From contig NKXK01000019.1 of assembly GCA_004379165.1 (NCBI GenBank), positions 1 to 64,000 of the forward strand: a stretch of 64,000 bases of DNA, written 5' to 3'. The position numbers and the translations under genes were made by a program. The stretch's first letter is position 1. The number at the start of each line of letters is the position of its first letter. The stretch comes from Rhodocyclaceae bacterium. GTDB lineage: Bacteria; Pseudomonadota; Gammaproteobacteria; Burkholderiales; Rhodocyclaceae. The notes beneath the pieces are model-generated. The model was not told where the DNA came from, made no database searches, and saw only the letters and a program-made list of their open reading frames with translations. Of the stretch, positions 22,588 to 31,851 are shown one piece after another.

Positions 22588-23340
22588 ATGGCGGACATTC
22601 CCGAGGACGATCTCGCGGGAACCCGGGCGGCAATGGCGCCGACGCTGAATGCGACGGCCTCCATCCTGCCCTTGCTGGCGAAAACCCGGCAGGCCCGCTT
22701 CGACCCGCAGCTCAACCAGCGCTGGCAGGCAACTGTGCGTCAGCTAAGCAGCGACTGGAGCGTCCGCCATCAAACCGGCGAGGTCACCGTGCGACCGGGT
22801 GTCTTCGCCCTGTATCAGCTGGCCCTTGAAAGCGGCGATGGCGATTGCCTGCGCCTCGTCGAGGGACTGGCCAGCGTCATCGACCGCATCGAGGACGTCG
22901 GCCCGTCACCGCGACTGGTCGCCGCCTTCAGCGCCTGTCTCGAATCACTGGGCGATCCGCGTGGGCTGGAACATAAAGCCTTCAGCGAACGTTCGCAACA
23001 CTTCGCCGAGCGCCTGAGTGCGGTGGCTGCCGAATCTCAGGAAACGGCTGCCCGCTCCAGCGTCATCGACCGGCTTTTCGCCGGCGACAGCGAGGACAAG
23101 GTCACTCAGATGCGCGATGCCCTTGCCGCCTTGCCGCCCGACGCCTTTGCCCTGAAAACGCTGTCCGCGCAGATTGCCTTGGAGGCCGAGCAGATCGGCA
23201 TGTACGGCATCATGCACTTGGCGCGGCAACTCAACCGTGCCGTCGGCGATGGTGCCCATCTCGAACTCAGCTCGGTACGAACGGGCATCTCCCGCCAACT
23301 CGATCAGCTCAGCGCATCTCTGGCTGCTGTCGACGGCTAA
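22588..23340 (+). CDS. Hypothetical alpha-helical protein
   Basis: I do not recognise this 250-residue soluble protein. It is rich in Ala, Leu, Ser and Arg, has no signal peptide or membrane helix, and looks almost all alpha-helical. The C-terminal region with QIALEAEQIGMYGIMHLARQLN faintly suggests a histidine-phosphotransfer-like bundle, but no diagnostic motif is visible. It begins 9 bases after the VOC gene, so cotranscription is likely, and its stop overlaps the tail of the convergent sensor remnant. Confidence 0.7.
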   Translation: MADIPEDDLAGTRAAMAPTLNATASILPLLAKTRQARFDPQLNQRWQATVRQLSSDWSVRHQTGEVTVRPGVFALYQLALESGDGDCLRLVEGLASVIDRIEDVGPSPRLVAAFSACLESLGDPRGLEHKAFSERSQHFAERLSAVAAESQETAARSSVIDRLFAGDSEDKVTQMRDALAALPPDAFALKTLSAQIALEAEQIGMYGIMHLARQLNRAVGDGAHLELSSVRTGISRQLDQLSASLAAVDG

Positions 23341-23845
23341 ATCTCCCGAAAAATACCTAAGGCCAACCGGCGACCGTCGCTGATGTCGGCCACTACCCTA
23401 TCGATACGCACTGGCACGACGCGACAGTCAGCCCGCTGAATTTCCGTCATCACCGCCTCCACTGCGTTGCCATTGACTCGGGGGGTAAAGTCACCACCAT
23501 TCTGCTACTGCTGAGCCGGCGGATGCAGCTGACGCTGATGCTTACCAACCAGCTCAGCGCGTACACAGCCAAACAGGCGCTCCGCCTGACGATAGGCATC
23601 GAGAAAGACGCCGCTGCCACCATCAGCAGTGCATCGCGCGAGGCATCAAATACCAACTGCATCCTTTCCAGAGCCACGTCTGCCTGGCGGCGTGCCTCAC
23701 CTGCCTCGTACTCGACTAGCGCAAGTATCACCAGATTGGCCAACGTCTGGGCAAACATCCGGTGTGCCGGCGTCCAGGGCTGACGCGTAACCACCTGCTC
23801 AAGCGTCAGAACGCCCAGCAAGACGCCGCGGATGTGAATCGGCTG
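23337..23845 (-). pseudogene. Decayed GAF-PAS sensor fragment
   Basis: Reading the minus strand gives the end of a GAF domain (IHIRGVLLGVLTLEQV, then the FAQTLANLVILALVEYEAG helix), a linker, and the start of a PAS domain (RMQLVFDASRDALLM). Near 23620 the frame shifts; the PAS domain continues in another frame as GSGVFLDAYRQAERLFGC and RAELVGKHQRQLHP, hits a TAG at 23505-23507, and continues to RRLALGIFREI before a stop overlapping the neighbouring gene. The 5' end and any output domain are missing. One frameshift plus one stop, with clear residual homology, identify a pseudogene of a signalling protein. Confidence 0.75.
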
Positions 23846-24014
23846 GCGACATCAGCGTTGGCGAGTTTCCGCCCGGATTGAGCATGCTTCCCATGGTATT
23901 CACAGCAGTAAGACGACAAGAAGGTCATTGAACTGAGGTGAAGTTTAGACGCGTGCCTCCGAAACATATGTGAAATACACCACCACCAACAAAAGTTATA
24001 AAGCCTTTGGCAAT

Positions 24015-24353
24015 TTAATCCGGCCCGGGCGTGGTTTTGAAAATGAATGCAGCCTTCTCAATGTCGGCGATCCAGACCAGGCCGTCACCGTAATGGCCGG
24101 TCTGCGCCACATCGGTGATGCGCTGAAAAATGGTTTCGGCAACTTCGTCCGGCGCGACGATTTCGACGCGGACCTTGGGCGTATAGTCGGTCAGTTCATC
24201 CTTGATCCGGACCTTGGCCGGCACGTGCCGGCTCGGCGCGCTACAGCCTTCGACCTTGGTCACGGTCATCCCCGGAAATCCGGGCAGGGTAACCAGTGCG
24301 TCGCGCAAAGACGGCAGCTTATTGGGTCGGATGATCGCTTTGATCTCTTTCAT
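24015..24353 (-). CDS. PII-like regulator linked to metal efflux (PII-NG type)
   Basis: A 112-residue protein of the PII trimer fold: it begins MKEIKAIIRPNKLPSLRDAL, the PII N-terminal strand-helix unit, and its C-terminal half has VEIVAPDEVAETIFQRITDVAQTG. The T-loop does not carry the uridylylated tyrosine context of GlnB/GlnK; it reads EGCSAPSRHVPAKVRIKDEL. Its ATG directly abuts the stop of the CzcA-like pump gene (no gap), so the two are made together. PII-like proteins without the nitrogen signature beside CusA/CzcA pumps are a known group (PII-NG) of unclear function; a sensing or gating role on the pump is inference. Confidence 0.85.
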   Translation of the reverse strand: MKEIKAIIRPNKLPSLRDALVTLPGFPGMTVTKVEGCSAPSRHVPAKVRIKDELTDYTPKVRVEIVAPDEVAETIFQRITDVAQTGHYGDGLVWIADIEKAAFIFKTTPGPD

Positions 24354-27300
24354 TTATGCCTCCACTTCTCGCTCTTCGAACCGTTGATAAAGGACCGGCA
24401 GCACCACTAGGGTCAACAAGGTGGAGGTGATCAGGCCTGCAATGACCACTACTGCCAACGGCCTGGTCACCTCAGAGCCAGGACCGGTTGAAAACAACAT
24501 CGGAATAAGCGCCAACATGGCGACGCTCGCTGTCATCATCACCGGACGGAAACGGTGTTTGCAGCCCTCGACCACGGCCTCGGCAACAGTCAGCCCTTCC
24601 TCTCTGAGCTGCCGTATGAAGGAAACCAAAACCACGCCGTTCAATACCGCAATCCCCCAGAGGTTAATGAATCCCACGGCCGCCGGCACCGACAAATACT
24701 CCCCGGACACCAGCAAGCCAAAGATTCCGCCAATGGACGCAAGAGGTAGCACGAGAATGATCAGCGAGGCAAACCTCAAGGAATTGAAAAGAATGAACAA
24801 CAGGAAGAATATCGCAGCGATAGTCAGCGGAATGATGATCATCAAGCGGTCCATCGCCCGCTCCATGTTTTCAAACTGCCCCCCCCATTCAAGCACGTAG
24901 CCTTCCGGCAAAACCACTTCTTTGGCGATCCTCGCTTGGGCTTCGGCGACGAAGCCCCCGAGATCCCGCCCAAGCACATTGGCCCCGATAACCAATCGAC
25001 GTTTTGCACTCTCTCTTGAAATCTGCGACGGACCATCCTCCACGGACAGCCTGGCAACATCACGCAAAGGCACGATTGCGCCACCCGGCGAGCGGATTAG
25101 GATATTGCCGACATCTTCAACCGAGTCCCGGAAACTTGCCGGATAGCGGAGCACCAGCGGGAATCGCCGTTGCCCCTCGAAGACCTGAGATGCCTCCTTG
25201 CCACCTACCGCCATCTCGATGACTTCATTCACATCGGAGACATTCAATCCATAGCGGGCAATGGCATCCCGATCGATGTGAATCGACAGGTAATTCTGGC
25301 CAGAGACCTGCTCGACCCTGAGGTCTGTCGCGCCTTTGAGACTGGAAAGAATCTTGGCGATTTCTGCCCCGGTGTCTTTCAACTTACCGAGGTCGTCTCC
25401 GAAAAGCTTGATCGCCACTTGTGAACGCACCCCGGAGACCATTTCATCGACACGGGCAGCAATTGGTTGGGAAATCGCCAATTCGATTCCAGGCAAGGTC
25501 TTCAGCTTGTTGCGGATTGCATCCGCAATATCTGCTTGAGTCCAGCCATCCGGCCACTGATCACGCGGCTTGAGCGTAACGATCGGATCAGACTCGTTCG
25601 GCTGCCCCGGATCTGCGGGCGACTCGCCGCGTCCCAATCGAGATACGGCCGTTGCGACACCCGGGACTTCCATAATCCGTTTCATGGCCTCGAACTCCAT
25701 CTTCACGGACTCATCGAGGGAAATATTGGGTGCCCGCACAATCACGGGCGTAACCGAGCCCTCCTGCATGATTGGAATAAACGACTTGCCCAACAGCGGG
25801 AAGGTGGCAAGGCTGGCAACCAGGGCACCAATCGCCCCCAGAACGACGGTACGTCGATTCTCAAGCGCCCAATCCAGCATTCTCAGGTAGGGCTTTTTCA
25901 GGAACGCCAGGAAACGCGTATCGTGCTCATCGCCCCCTTTGAGCATATAGGAGCAAAGAACCGGCGAAAGCGTGAAGGAAAGAATCAGCGAGATTGCCAG
26001 TGCGATGCCAATGGTCATCGCCAGAGGCGCAAACATTTTCCCTTCCATGCCCTCCAGCGAGAGCAGCGGCATGAAGACAAGGATGATGATGCCGACACCA
26101 AAAAGTACTGGGGTACCCACCTCTGCTGCCGCCTCAAGGACGATCCGCGCCTTGGACTCGCCGGACTTTAGCCGGGCGCCGAGTCGGGCAAAGGTGTTCT
26201 CAACAACGACCACCGAACCATCGACCATGATACCGATGGCGATCGCCAAACCGCCCAAGGACATCAAATTGGCCGATATTCCGTATTGCCCCATGACCAT
26301 GAACGTCATCAATGGCGTCAAGATCAATGTCGCGACAACGATCACCGAGCTACGAACGTCGCCGAGGAATACGAAGAGCACGACGATAACGAGAATGATG
26401 CCCTCGACCAGCACTTTGGCCACGTTCAGTAGCGCGGCGTCGACCAGATCGGTCCGGTCATAGAAAGCGGTGATCTGCAGCCCTCCCGGAAGCAAACGCT
26501 GCTCATTGATTTCAGCAACCCGGGCCTTGATCCGATTGACGACCTCGCGTGCATTACCACCGCGCACCATTTGAACAATGCCGGCAACCTGCTCACTGAC
26601 ACCATCCTTGACGATCGCCCCTTGACGCACCTCGGTGCCGATCTTCACCTCGGCAACGTCACGCACATAGATTGGCGTACCGCTGTATTCCCTGAGGACG
26701 ATATTGCCGATGTCCTCAATTTTCCCGATCAACCCGAGACCGCGGATGAGATAACGCTCGGCAAAGACGGGAATCTGCCCCCCGGAAGAGTTTGCATTGT
26801 TTTTCGCCAGTGCCGAATAAACTTCCGCCAAAGTCAGTTGATAGTGGCGCAAGCGCTCCGGATTCACCTTGACGTGATACTGCTTGGCAAATCCACCCTG
26901 CGAGTTGATTTCTGCCACGCCAGGTATGGAGCGCAACAATGGCCGCACCACCCAGTCTTGGATCGTCCGCCGCTCGGTCAGTTCTTCGACAGAGAGCTTC
27001 CTGCCTTTATCCTCGGGAAGCTCGAGGGTGTACTGATAGACCTCGCCCAAGCCCGTGGAAACCGGACCCAGCACTGGCGACACGCCGGTGGGCATTTGCG
27101 TCATCACCTCGATCAGCCGCTCCATCACCAACTGACGGGCAAAGAAGACATCGGTACTGTCAGTGAATACCAGCGTAATCAGGGAAATGCCATTTCGATT
27201 CAACGACCGCATCTCCGTCAACCCCGGGAGACCCGTCATCGAAATCTCGATGGGCACGGTCACAAAACGCTCCACCTCTTCGGGGCTTCGTCCAGGAACC

Positions 27301-27455
27301 TCTGTTGCCACCTGCACCTGAACGTTGGTCACATCGGGAAAGGCATCCACAGACAGTTTAGGCAGCGCCCAGAATCCCGCGCCGAGCAAAACCAAGGCCA
27401 TGACAGCTACGACAACCCGTTGTTTCAGGGCTGCCCTGATCAGCGACTCGATCAT
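24354..27455 (-). CDS. Heavy-metal RND efflux pump (CzcA/CusA family)
   Basis: The 1033-residue proton-driven pump exports metal cations as part of a tripartite envelope complex. It has the RND layout of 12 membrane helices with two large periplasmic loops. The helix-4 signature is GGLAIAIGIMVDGSVVVVEN, with Asp412 and Glu419, which differs from the DFG-type signature of zinc/cobalt CzcA and from the copper CusA type (MVDAAIVMIEN). The metal is therefore undetermined. It follows the adaptor gene by one base and is followed directly by the PII-like gene. Confidence 0.93.
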   Translation of the reverse strand: MIESLIRAALKQRVVVAVMALVLLGAGFWALPKLSVDAFPDVTNVQVQVATEVPGRSPEEVERFVTVPIEISMTGLPGLTEMRSLNRNGISLITLVFTDSTDVFFARQLVMERLIEVMTQMPTGVSPVLGPVSTGLGEVYQYTLELPEDKGRKLSVEELTERRTIQDWVVRPLLRSIPGVAEINSQGGFAKQYHVKVNPERLRHYQLTLAEVYSALAKNNANSSGGQIPVFAERYLIRGLGLIGKIEDIGNIVLREYSGTPIYVRDVAEVKIGTEVRQGAIVKDGVSEQVAGIVQMVRGGNAREVVNRIKARVAEINEQRLLPGGLQITAFYDRTDLVDAALLNVAKVLVEGIILVIVVLFVFLGDVRSSVIVVATLILTPLMTFMVMGQYGISANLMSLGGLAIAIGIMVDGSVVVVENTFARLGARLKSGESKARIVLEAAAEVGTPVLFGVGIIILVFMPLLSLEGMEGKMFAPLAMTIGIALAISLILSFTLSPVLCSYMLKGGDEHDTRFLAFLKKPYLRMLDWALENRRTVVLGAIGALVASLATFPLLGKSFIPIMQEGSVTPVIVRAPNISLDESVKMEFEAMKRIMEVPGVATAVSRLGRGESPADPGQPNESDPIVTLKPRDQWPDGWTQADIADAIRNKLKTLPGIELAISQPIAARVDEMVSGVRSQVAIKLFGDDLGKLKDTGAEIAKILSSLKGATDLRVEQVSGQNYLSIHIDRDAIARYGLNVSDVNEVIEMAVGGKEASQVFEGQRRFPLVLRYPASFRDSVEDVGNILIRSPGGAIVPLRDVARLSVEDGPSQISRESAKRRLVIGANVLGRDLGGFVAEAQARIAKEVVLPEGYVLEWGGQFENMERAMDRLMIIIPLTIAAIFFLLFILFNSLRFASLIILVLPLASIGGIFGLLVSGEYLSVPAAVGFINLWGIAVLNGVVLVSFIRQLREEGLTVAEAVVEGCKHRFRPVMMTASVAMLALIPMLFSTGPGSEVTRPLAVVVIAGLITSTLLTLVVLPVLYQRFEEREVEA

Positions 27456-27456
27456 C

Positions 27457-28599
27457 TCAACCTCCCATCAAGCGACGCTTGCGCTCGTTGTTGAGGTGAT
27501 ACGCCCCTTCCACGACCACTTTATCGCCGTCATTCAAGCCACTCAACACCGGACGGACGCCATCAACTTCCGGAGCGAGCTTGACAGGAATGAGTCGGAA
27601 AATTCGTTCATTCTCCTGAACGAAAACATAATCACCGTCGCCATCGCGGACCACGGCCGAGGCCGGGACAACCAGCTTAGGCACGGGCTTCGCCAAAATC
27701 AGCATCGACGCGAGCATCGCAGGTTTCAGTCGGCCGTCTCGGTTGTCAAGTTCGCTGCGAACGAGCACTGTTCTGGTCTCTGGATTCACCGTCTTGCCAA
27801 CGTAGATCAGCTTGCCCACCAGTCGCTCGTTGTTCAGTGCAGGAACCTCAATGGAAACCGGCTGCCCGACGCTCACCAGGCCAATCTGCTGTTCGGGGAC
27901 CTGAGCGACAGCCCATACGCGAGAGAGATCGGCAACGACAAACAGTGTGTCGGCCGGTTGTACGACCTGACCTGTGGACAATTTGCGCTCAACCACAACG
28001 CCGCCTAACGAGGCTGTCACCGGGGTCACCGGACTGACTCCCCCCTCGGTTCCCAGACGATTCAGGACGGCGGTACTCACCCCGAGCAGACGCAATTGAT
28101 CCTCCGCTGCCCGCGTCTCAGCCCGGGAAATACTGAATTCGCTCTCACGCCGCTGCAATTCTGCGGCGCCGATAACGTCTGCATCGAATAGCGCCTTGGC
28201 CCGTTCAGCCTGACGCCGGTTCAGCTCCATTCTTGCGCGAGCCTTCACGTACTCCAACTGCTGCTCCGACAGTTCGCTACTGTTCAGGCGTGCCAGGACA
28301 TCGCCTTTGGCAACCGACTGACCCAGCATGGCATCGATATCCAGCACCCGGCCGGTCACCGTTGCACCGATGCGCGCAAGGCGTTGCTCGTCAAAATCAA
28401 TCTTTCCGGCAACCCGAAGCGTATCCACCACCGGCGCCGACCCTATCGCCGTCAGCTTGAACTGGGGCAGGGAGCTGACCTCCGTCTCGATCGTGTACGG
28501 ATCAAGGGCGGGAGCTGCAGCGGCTTCCTCGACGCGCTCCTTACAGGCACCAAGACTCAACAGCAGCGCCGCCAGGACAAAAATCTTCTGATTATTCAT
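27457..28599 (-). CDS. RND efflux periplasmic adaptor lipoprotein (CzcB type)
   Basis: A 380-residue membrane-fusion protein linking the pump to the outer-membrane channel. A lipobox LSLGAC ends at Cys19, so it is a lipoprotein. Then come a barrel-sandwich/lipoyl-like half (GRVLDIDAMLGQSVAKGDVLARL), a coiled-coil hairpin rich in Arg and Glu, the second lipoyl half (VTPVTASLGGVVVERKLSTGQ), and beta-barrel and membrane-proximal domains. No CusB-like Met-rich metal-binding N-terminus is seen. It overlaps the upstream outer-membrane gene by four bases (ATGA). Confidence 0.93.
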   Translation of the reverse strand: MNNQKIFVLAALLLSLGACKERVEEAAAAPALDPYTIETEVSSLPQFKLTAIGSAPVVDTLRVAGKIDFDEQRLARIGATVTGRVLDIDAMLGQSVAKGDVLARLNSSELSEQQLEYVKARARMELNRRQAERAKALFDADVIGAAELQRRESEFSISRAETRAAEDQLRLLGVSTAVLNRLGTEGGVSPVTPVTASLGGVVVERKLSTGQVVQPADTLFVVADLSRVWAVAQVPEQQIGLVSVGQPVSIEVPALNNERLVGKLIYVGKTVNPETRTVLVRSELDNRDGRLKPAMLASMLILAKPVPKLVVPASAVVRDGDGDYVFVQENERIFRLIPVKLAPEVDGVRPVLSGLNDGDKVVVEGAYHLNNERKRRLMGG

Positions 28600-29828
28600 T
28601 TCGAAACACTTTCACGAGAAGCCAGCAACCGTTGAATTTCAACCCATGCAGCAGCCAACTGAAACCTCGCTGCGATCAATTCGGTGCGCGCAGCGCGGAA
28701 CACACGCTGGGCATCCAGAACCTCCAGAAACCCGCGTTCGCCAAACTTGTACGCCGACTCGGCAACCTTCAAAGCCGCTTCGGCTTCTTTGAGAATGCCC
28801 GACTCCAAAGCATTCACCTGCGTCGATGCGATTCGGTACTGACTGATAGCCGCCCCCAAGGCTTGCGACAGAGAAAAGATGTGCGCGTCCATCTCGTTTC
28901 TTGCCCTGGAAAGCTGCGCGGCAGCTTCACCAACGGGCCCGCGTCGCTGATCCCAGAGAGGAATTGAGAAAACCAGACCAAGGCGCGAATTTCGCATGTC
29001 CGGATCCTCATCAACTGCGCCGCGGAGGGCAACGGTGGGCAGCCTGCGCATTCTTTCCAGCTCGAGGGAGAGCTCAGAGCGGGCAACCTCCGCCTTGGCA
29101 CGTTGAAGCTCTGGATTGACATTCAAAAGCCGCGCTCGAATCACCGCTTCATCTTCAAGCGCCGGGACGTCTCGTAGTCTGCCCGCCAACGAGAAATCAT
29201 CTGGCAATGCCGTACCAACCGAATGCTGAAGCTGGGTCCGCGCTTGCTGCTCCCTGAACTCTGCCGCCTTCACCCGCATGTCCGCACTTTTTGTCTCTGC
29301 ATCCGCCCGGATCAGGTCGAACCGTGGCGATTCTCCTTGCACGACTCGCTGGTTAATGCGGTCCCGGACTGCATTAACCAGCTTGTAGTCCTCCTTTGCC
29401 GTCGCAAGCTCAGCCTCACGCAGTAATAACTCGTAATAGCGCAACCGGACATCGGCCAAAATTCGTTGCTTGAAGGCTTCAACCGATGCGGACGTCACTT
29501 CGAGGCCGGCTTCCGCGACCGCAATCCTTGTTGCACGACGCGTGGGCAAGTCGATCGGTTGCGTCACCGAGATGCTGCGCGCGTTCCCGGATTCGCCACC
29601 AACCGCACGGGAACGAGCGCTGCCACTCAATACCTCAAGCTCCGGATTCGGGAAGGCAGATGCGGAGACCACACCAAAGCGGGCTGAATCAATCAAATCG
29701 CCCGCTGCACGAAGGCTGAGGTTTTTCTCCAGCGCCAGTGCTTCGAGCTGAGCGAGGTCGTAGCCGGCATGAGCGGAAAACGAGCAGCCGCCAACAAGCC
29801 CCAAGAAGAGCAGAACAAGTCTTCGCAT
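28596..29828 (-). CDS. Outer-membrane efflux channel (TolC/CzcC family)
   Basis: A 410-residue protein with a signal peptide (cleavage after SAHA) and two OEP repeats of long alpha-helices, as in TolC-family channels that carry substrates across the outer membrane. It is the first gene of the efflux operon, with AGGA eight bases before the ATG, and overlaps the adaptor gene by four bases. Helical segments such as RVKAAEFREQQARTQL and FGERGFLEVLDAQRVF are typical. No regulator gene (MerR, CopRS or CzcRS type) lies next to it, so control of the operon is not apparent. Confidence 0.92.
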   Translation of the reverse strand: MRRLVLLFLGLVGGCSFSAHAGYDLAQLEALALEKNLSLRAAGDLIDSARFGVVSASAFPNPELEVLSGSARSRAVGGESGNARSISVTQPIDLPTRRATRIAVAEAGLEVTSASVEAFKQRILADVRLRYYELLLREAELATAKEDYKLVNAVRDRINQRVVQGESPRFDLIRADAETKSADMRVKAAEFREQQARTQLQHSVGTALPDDFSLAGRLRDVPALEDEAVIRARLLNVNPELQRAKAEVARSELSLELERMRRLPTVALRGAVDEDPDMRNSRLGLVFSIPLWDQRRGPVGEAAAQLSRARNEMDAHIFSLSQALGAAISQYRIASTQVNALESGILKEAEAALKVAESAYKFGERGFLEVLDAQRVFRAARTELIAARFQLAAAWVEIQRLLASRESVSK

Positions 29829-29927
29829 TGTGATGATCCTAGGTCGGTGATCAGAACTTACGCTATCGGCAGGGAAACACCATACGTATATTTACTTGCC
29901 ATGGGACCAAAAGGAACCAATCCAGCG

Positions 29928-30803
29928 TCAGCGGGTATTCAGGGCGGCAATACGCTCCTCAAGCGGCGGATGCGTCGCCAGCAGTGCCATGATGCCCTGA
30001 CCGCCAGCGATACCCGAGGCCGCCATGTTCTGCGGCAAGGGTTCGGTGTGCAGCCCACCCAGCCGGCGCAGCGCGTTCTGCATCGGCACGGCACTGCCCA
30101 TCAGTTGCGCAGCACCCGCATCGGCACGGAATTCGCGCTGACGGGAGAACCAGGCGACGATAATGCTGGCCACAATCCCGAAGACGATTTCACAGATCAT
30201 GCTGGTGACCATGTAACCAATTCCGGGGCCGGAACTCTCTTCGTCGTTACGGCGCAGGAAGCTGTCAACCACGTAACCGACGATGCGGGCGAGGAAGACG
30301 ACGAAGGTATTAACCACCCCTTGAATGAGGGTCAGCGTCACCATGTCGCCATTGGCAATGTGCGCAACTTCATGCGCCAAAACCGCCTCGGCTTCGTCGC
30401 GCGTCATGCTTTGCAGCAGACCGGTAGAGACTGCCACCAGTGAGCTGTTCTTGGTCGCGCCGGTCGCAAAGGCATTTGGTTCGCCTTCATAAATGGCGAC
30501 TTCCGGCATCGGCAGGTTGGCACGCTTGGCCAGCTTGGCGACGGTATCGACCAGCCAGACTTCGGTCGAGGAACTCGGCGCTTCGATCACCCGGGCGCCG
30601 GTGCTCCACTTGGCCATGGTTTTCGACATCAGAAGCGAAATGAAGGCGCCACCGAAACCGATAACTGCAGAGAACGCCAGCAACATGCCAAGATTCAGAC
30701 CATTGGTGGTCAGGAACTTGTTGACACCGAGCAGACTGGTAACAACGCTGAGCACCAGCATCACTGCCAGGTTGGTCAGCAGGAAAAGGACAATGCGTTT
30801 CAT
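29928..30803 (-). CDS. htpX: HtpX-family membrane zinc protease
   Basis: HtpX is an M48 inner-membrane metalloprotease for quality control of membrane proteins, often heat- or Cpx-induced. The 291-residue protein begins [18 protein letters not shown], has two N-terminal and two central membrane helices, and the zinc motif HEVAH with His144, Glu145 and His148, plus a downstream glutamate region. The ATG at 30803 matches the family; a longer upstream frame is rejected. It is divergent from a LysR-type regulator, but no heat-shock promoter is obvious. Confidence 0.96.
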   Translation of the reverse strand: MKRIVLFLLTNLAVMLVLSVVTSLLGVNKFLTTNGLNLGMLLAFSAVIGFGGAFISLLMSKTMAKWSTGARVIEAPSSSTEVWLVDTVAKLAKRANLPMPEVAIYEGEPNAFATGATKNSSLVAVSTGLLQSMTRDEAEAVLAHEVAHIANGDMVTLTLIQGVVNTFVVFLARIVGYVVDSFLRRNDEESSGPGIGYMVTSMICEIVFGIVASIIVAWFSRQREFRADAGAAQLMGSAVPMQNALRRLGGLHTEPLPQNMAASGIAGGQGIMALLATHPPLEERIAALNTR

Positions 30804-30904
30804 GGATTTCTCCCAGTCATTTGACGGCCGAATAATAGTGCATTGCACAAACACACAAAACCGGAGCAAAATTGAAAAACACTTCGGTTTTTTCTGATGA
30901 ACTT

Positions 30905-31813
30905 ATGACACAGATTAACTACAAGCACCTCCACTACTTCTGGGTCGTCGCCCAGGAAGGCAGTATCACACGCGCCGCCGAACGGCTGGATGTTGCCGTG
31001 CAAACGATCAGCGGCCAGCTGTCGCTGCTGGAGAAGCAACTCGGCAAGACCCTGTTCAACAGCCAGGGTCGCGGCCTGGTGCTGAGCGATGCCGGCCGCA
31101 CTACCCTTGGTTACGCCGACCAGATTTTCCAGCTCGGCGAGGCTTTGGTCGAAGCGCTGGCCCACAGCGACAATCCGAGCACGCTCCGCCTGCGCGCCGG
31201 GATTTCAGATGGTATTCCCAAACTGCTGGCCTATCGCCTGCTGTCATCGGTCACCAGCATGCCGGCCGACATCCGGCTGGTCTGCGACGAAGGCGAGTTC
31301 GAGACCTTGCTCGCCGACCTCGCGCTGCATCGTCTCGATGTCGTTCTGACCGACCGCGCCGCCACCGTCGGCAGCAACCTCAAGGTGTTCAGCACCCGCC
31401 TCGGTGATTTCGCGACCGGCCTGTTCGCAACCCCGGAACTGCACGCCCGCTACGCCGAGGGCTTTCCGGCCTCGCTCAATGGCGCGCCGATGCTGCTGCC
31501 CACCCGCCACAATGCGCTACGCGGGCGCATCGAGCGCTGGCTGGAAACCCAACACCTGCGCCCGAAGATTGTCGGCGAATTCGAAGACAGCGCCCTGCTC
31601 AACACCTTCGGCCGTGGGGGACTCGGCATTTTTCCGGCGCCGATACTGTTGAGCGAACAGATCGCCAGCCAGCTCAATGCGCAAGCACTGGGCGAAATGC
31701 AGGGGGTGAGCGAACAGATTTATGCCATCTCCAACGAGCGGCGTATCCGGCATCCGGCGGTCGAAGTGCTCTGCGCGGCAACGCCGCAGGGCACGACACC
31801 GGCAGGGTTATAA
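30905..31813 (+). CDS. nhaR: LysR-family regulator, NhaR type
   Basis: The 302-residue regulator has an N-terminal winged helix (INYKHLHYFWVVAQEGSITRAAERL, VAVQTISGQLSLLEKQLGKTLF) typical of NhaR, and a LysR effector domain. NhaR of E. coli responds to sodium and activates the Na+/H+ antiporter gene nhaA; no antiporter gene lies nearby here. The ATG at 30905 matches the family N-terminus; a TTG at 30872, preceded by GGAG, is an alternative start. A 7-bp repeat AAAACCG/CGGTTTT (30857-30891) spans that region and could be its own binding site. The effector is unknown. Confidence 0.85.
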   Translation: MTQINYKHLHYFWVVAQEGSITRAAERLDVAVQTISGQLSLLEKQLGKTLFNSQGRGLVLSDAGRTTLGYADQIFQLGEALVEALAHSDNPSTLRLRAGISDGIPKLLAYRLLSSVTSMPADIRLVCDEGEFETLLADLALHRLDVVLTDRAATVGSNLKVFSTRLGDFATGLFATPELHARYAEGFPASLNGAPMLLPTRHNALRGRIERWLETQHLRPKIVGEFEDSALLNTFGRGGLGIFPAPILLSEQIASQLNAQALGEMQGVSEQIYAISNERRIRHPAVEVLCAATPQGTTPAGL

Positions 31814-31851
31814 TTCGCCTTCCCCAACGCAATTCACCAGAAAAACACGCC

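Noticed and set aside
30857-30891. AAAACCG/CGGTTTT as a terminator
   Set aside because: It has a 21-base loop and overlaps the start region of the regulator; at most a regulator binding site.
30872-30904. TTG start for the NhaR-type gene
   Set aside because: The GGAG is well placed, but the 11 extra residues are not part of the family; kept as an alternative only.
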